Both the position numbers and the translations under genes were made by a program. 7,860 bases of DNA. Source: an uncultured Panacagrimonas sp. GTDB lineage: Bacteria > Pseudomonadota > Gammaproteobacteria > Nevskiales > Nevskiaceae. A model generated the notes under the pieces. The model searched no databases, had not been told where the DNA came from, and saw only the letters and a program-made list of their open reading frames with translations. The DNA lies in the NCBI GenBank assembly GCA_946481265.1, contig CAMLNE010000204.1, positions 1-7,860 of the forward strand, written 5' to 3'. Positions 5,709 to 7,860 of this stretch are shown piece by piece; within the stretch, counting starts at the first letter, position 1, and the number at the start of each line of letters is the position of its first letter.

Positions 5709-6962
5709 ATGCAATTCGGCATCTTCTTCGAACTGCAGCTGCCACGCCCGTGGAAGGCCGGCGACGAGCTCGAGCTCGTGCGCAACGCGCTCGACCAGGT
5801 GGAGATCGCCGACCGCATCGGCATCGACTACCTGTGGGCCGTCGAGCACCACTTCCTCGAGGAGTATTCGCATTGCTCGTCGCCCGAGGTGTTCCTCGCG
5901 GCCGCGGCGGCGCGCACCCGGCGCATCCGCATCGGTCACGGGATCCGCCAGGTCATCGCCAACTACAACCATCCGGCGCGCACGGCCGAGGGCATCGCGA
6001 TGCTGGACCTGGTATCGGGCGGCCGGGTCGACTTCGGGATCGGCGAAGGTGCCACCCGCCTGGAGCTGCAGGGGTTCAACATCCCGGCCAAGCACAAGCG
6101 CGCGATGTCGCTGGAGGCAGCCGAGCAGATCGCGAACATGATGGTGATGTCGCCGTACCCGGGCTTCCAGGGCCAGTCGTTCTCGATGCCGTGCCGCGAC
6201 GTGCTGCCCAAGCCGGTCCAGAAGCCGCATCCGCCGATGTGGATGGCGTGCACCAACCGCGACACCATCCGCGTGGCCGCGAGCCACGGGCTCGGCGCGC
6301 TCGCGTTCTCTTTCGTCGATCCGGAAGAGGCCAGGACCTGGAGCCGCATCTACTACGACACGATCAAGAGCGAGCAATGCGTGCCGCTGGGGCACAGCGT
6401 GAACGCCAACATCGCCATGGTGTCGCCGTTCTCAATCCATCCCGACCGCGCGGAGGCCGTGCGCCGCGGCCAGGAGAACTTCGAGTTTTTCACCTACGCC
6501 ATCTCGGCGCTGGTGACCCAGGACTCGGTGCCCGGTCGCAGCCGCCTATGGGAGGACTTCCAGCGCAAGCGCGGCGATCGCGGTTCGCAGCAGCTGGCGG
6601 CGGCGAGCAACGAGACGGCCAACCTGTTCCTTAATTCGCCCGGCATCGGCACGCCCGAGGATTTCGAGCAGCACGTCGCGCGGTTCGAGGAGGCGGGCGT
6701 CGACCAGCTGGTGTTGCTGCAGCAGGCGGGGCGCAATCCGCACAGCGAGATCTGCGAGTCGCTTGAGCTGCTGGCCCGGACCGTGCTGCCGCGCGCCCGC
6801 GAACGCGCGGCGCAGCGGGCCGCACGCAAGGCCGCCGAACTGGCGCCCCATATCGACGCGGCGATGGCACGCAAGAAAAGGATGAAGCCGCTGGCGGACG
6901 CCGAGATCCCCACGGTGCAGGCCTCCGCCGTGTCGGTGTCGATGACCGAGAAGCGGGGATAG
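5709..6962 (+). CDS. Luciferase-like (LLM class) FMN-dependent monooxygenase
   Basis: A 417-residue protein of the bacterial luciferase superfamily, a TIM-barrel enzyme using reduced FMN from a separate reductase to oxygenate organic substrates, including aldehydes, ketones and terpenes. The start MQFGIFFELQLPRPW and WAVEHHFLEEYSH (43-55) are diagnostic. EHHF (46-49) aligns with the catalytic His44/His45 region of LuxA. SGGRVDFGIGEG (103-114) aligns with LuxA SKGRFRFGICRG, with Gly112 at the reactive but non-essential Cys106. No LuxB-like partner or flavin reductase lies nearby. AGGAGAG (5698-5704) lies four bases before the ATG. At 417 residues it is longer than typical members; the last 60 or so are an Ala/Arg/Lys-rich helix and a loose tail. 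It follows the SDR on the same strand and faces the convergent formyltransferase gene. Oxygenation of an intermediate then handled by the SDR is inferred. Confidence 0.9.
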   Translation: MQFGIFFELQLPRPWKAGDELELVRNALDQVEIADRIGIDYLWAVEHHFLEEYSHCSSPEVFLAAAAARTRRIRIGHGIRQVIANYNHPARTAEGIAMLDLVSGGRVDFGIGEGATRLELQGFNIPAKHKRAMSLEAAEQIANMMVMSPYPGFQGQSFSMPCRDVLPKPVQKPHPPMWMACTNRDTIRVAASHGLGALAFSFVDPEEARTWSRIYYDTIKSEQCVPLGHSVNANIAMVSPFSIHPDRAEAVRRGQENFEFFTYAISALVTQDSVPGRSRLWEDFQRKRGDRGSQQLAAASNETANLFLNSPGIGTPEDFEQHVARFEEAGVDQLVLLQQAGRNPHSEICESLELLARTVLPRARERAAQRAARKAAELAPHIDAAMARKKRMKPLADAEIPTVQASAVSVSMTEKRG

Positions 6963-6965
6963 CGA

Positions 6966-6996
6966 CCTGCCCGGGCAGGACCTCGCGTCCTGCCCG
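6966..6996 (+). terminator. Strong stem-loop between convergent genes, probable terminator
   Basis: CGGGCAGGAC (6972-6981) and GTCCTGCCCG (6987-6996) form a perfect 10-bp stem with a 5-base loop, starting nine bases after the LLM stop. An extra arm, CCTGCCCG (6966-6973), gives an overlapping 14-bp palindrome (6966-6979) that competes for the same strand. No T-run follows on either side. Its position between converging genes and its strength favour termination or 3'-end stabilisation of the LLM transcript, possibly in both directions. Confidence 0.6.
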
Positions 6997-7055
6997 CCGC
7001 TGGCACCACGTGACCGCCTGACTTTCGGCCAGGAGCGGTCGCGGCGCCGACGGTC

Positions 7056-7736
7056 TCAGAGGTCGTCGAAGTACGGTGGCGCGAGGATGCTGCGAGGGTG
7101 GTTGAGGAAGATGCGCTCCTGGTGCGCCGGGTGCCCGGGGTCCAGGTCCGCAAACCACCTGCGCATCTCCTCGACCGGCGTATGGCGGTTGGTGGGATGC
7201 CACGTCTCGTCGACCGGCGCGAAGCAGCGGGTCCCGCTGGAGCCCGACGCGATGCGCTCGCACACGATCTCCAGCATGCGCAGGCAATCCGCGACGCTGC
7301 GTTCGAAGACCTGCTGGATCGATGCGCCTGACGGCACCTCCCAGCGTTCGACCAGGTAGATGGGACCGTGATCGATCTGCTCGTCGATCTCGTGCACCGT
7401 CGTGCCGTGATGGGTGCGGGTGCTGCGGTCGACCACCGGCTGGCACCAGCAGCCCCAGCAACCGCCATGCTCCGGCGGGGAGGGGTGGATGTTGATCGCA
7501 CCCAGCCGTGCCCGCGCAAGATGGTGCGGCTTGAGGATGATGCCGTTGACGTGGGAGATGATGAGGTTGTAGTCGGTCCGCTCGATCCGGGCCAGCACGT
7601 CCGGCTTGGTCGACCGGTTTCCCATTTCCCAGAAGATGACCGTGCAGTGGTCGAAATGCCGGGCCGCAATGGCAGCGACCTGCTCTTCGGAGCCCGGGAT
7701 CGAGGTCAGCAGGAGCACGCGGTATTCAGTGTTCAC
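7056..7736 (-). CDS. Stand-alone formyltransferase-family protein
   Basis: A 226-residue protein with the formyl transferase N-terminal fold shared by GART, Fmt and sugar N-formyltransferases, which move a formyl group from N10-formyltetrahydrofolate to an amine. The active-site triad is present: Asn82 and His84 in AINIHPS, and Asp122 in HEIDEQIDHGPI. Instead of the common LLPxYRG loop it has PPEHGG (87-92), a variant I recall from stand-alone formyltransferases, followed by a CxxCxC cluster (Cys93, Cys96, Cys98). It lacks the C-terminal tRNA-binding domain of Fmt, so initiator tRNA is an unlikely substrate; an amino sugar or small amine is possible. The start is GTG 7736, with GGAGAAGG (minus sense, 7753-7746) nine bases upstream; the first internal ATG is residue 38, which would remove the first strand. 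Strand and function differ from the neighbouring catabolic genes. Confidence 0.85.
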   Translation of the reverse strand: MNTEYRVLLLTSIPGSEEQVAAIAARHFDHCTVIFWEMGNRSTKPDVLARIERTDYNLIISHVNGIILKPHHLARARLGAINIHPSPPEHGGCWGCWCQPVVDRSTRTHHGTTVHEIDEQIDHGPIYLVERWEVPSGASIQQVFERSVADCLRMLEIVCERIASGSSGTRCFAPVDETWHPTNRHTPVEEMRRWFADLDPGHPAHQERIFLNHPRSILAPPYFDDL

Positions 7737-7745
7737 GATCGGAAA

Positions 7746-7753
7746 CCTTCTCC
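7746..7753 (-). promoter_or_regulatory. Ribosome binding site supporting the GTG start
   Basis: On the - strand GGAGAAGG ends nine bases before GTG 7736. This is the reason for choosing the GTG start over the first internal ATG. Confidence 0.65.
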
Positions 7754-7781
7754 AGGAGCGACGGCGTTCGCGCGCCGGCCA

Positions 7782-7833
7782 CGATCGGAATGGCGTCGAC
7801 AGGCCCTAGGGCCTGTTAACACTATTTCGGTCG
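7782..7833. repeat. Long imperfect palindrome, possible abutted IS ends
   Basis: An 18-bp perfect palindrome, ACAGGCCCTAGGGCCTGT (7799-7816), forms the core. Read outward from the central TA (7807-7808), the two arms agree at 19 of 25 positions, and all six differences are transitions. The right arm starts GGGCCTGTTAACACTATTTC (7809 on); the left arm, on the opposite strand, starts GGGCCTGTCGACGCCATTCC (7806 down). Imperfect terminal repeats of about 25 bp meeting at a TA is what two insertion-sequence ends of a TA-targeting family would look like. No transposase is visible because the window ends at 7860, so this is inference. Alternatively it is a hairpin: in + sense RNA four of the six mismatches become G-U pairs. 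It lies 46 bases upstream of the formyltransferase start. Confidence 0.6.
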
Positions 7834-7860
7834 CTGCGGCGGAGGTCGCTTTGGCGCAGC

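Noticed and set aside
4190..5824. A 544-codon open frame on the - strand across the SDR gene and flanking gaps
   Set aside because: It is low-complexity and Arg/Ser/Pro-rich with no family motif, and lies opposite a confident SDR gene.
7606..7809. A 67-codon open frame on the + strand at the right end
   Set aside because: It is mostly antisense to the start of the formyltransferase and has no ribosome site or recognisable content.
1..7860. CRISPR arrays, tRNA or rRNA genes
   Set aside because: I saw no regularly spaced repeats of 20 bases or more, no tRNA cloverleaf arms and no rRNA-like conserved sequence.

Overview
The window is GC-rich DNA of a type common in beta- and gammaproteobacteria. 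I judge this only from base composition, AGGAG-type ribosome sites and the proteobacterial style of the MalT/AlkS-like regulator. I cannot name a genus, and an actinobacterial or alphaproteobacterial origin for some of the enzymes is not excluded.

Layout: bases 1-380 hold no convincing gene but contain a possible promoter and small dyads. Four genes then run left to right on the + strand: a thiolase (381-1577), a large ATP-binding LuxR-family (LAL, MalT-like) regulator (1692-4496), a short-chain dehydrogenase/reductase (SDR, 4670-5440) and a luciferase-like flavin monooxygenase (LLM, 5709-6962). A stem-loop follows the LLM gene. A formyltransferase on the - strand (7056-7736, GTG start) converges on it. 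Just upstream of that gene, at the right edge, is a long imperfect palindrome (7782-7833) centred on CTAG that resembles two insertion-sequence ends abutting at TA.

How the genes may work together (inference): the LLM enzyme and the SDR would perform oxygenation and alcohol/ketone redox steps on a hydrophobic or carbonyl-bearing substrate. The thiolase would cleave a resulting 3-ketoacyl-CoA. The LAL regulator between them is a plausible substrate-responsive activator. This looks like a small catabolic module (alkane, alicyclic, terpenoid or steroid-like), but the substrate cannot be read from the sequence. The formyltransferase is on the other strand and may be unrelated.

The most unusual non-coding signals are two. 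First, the 9-mer CGTCCGGGA recurs in the leaders of both the SDR and LLM genes; before the SDR it builds a compound stem-loop with competing partners. Second, the edge palindrome has arms that differ only by transitions over 25 positions.
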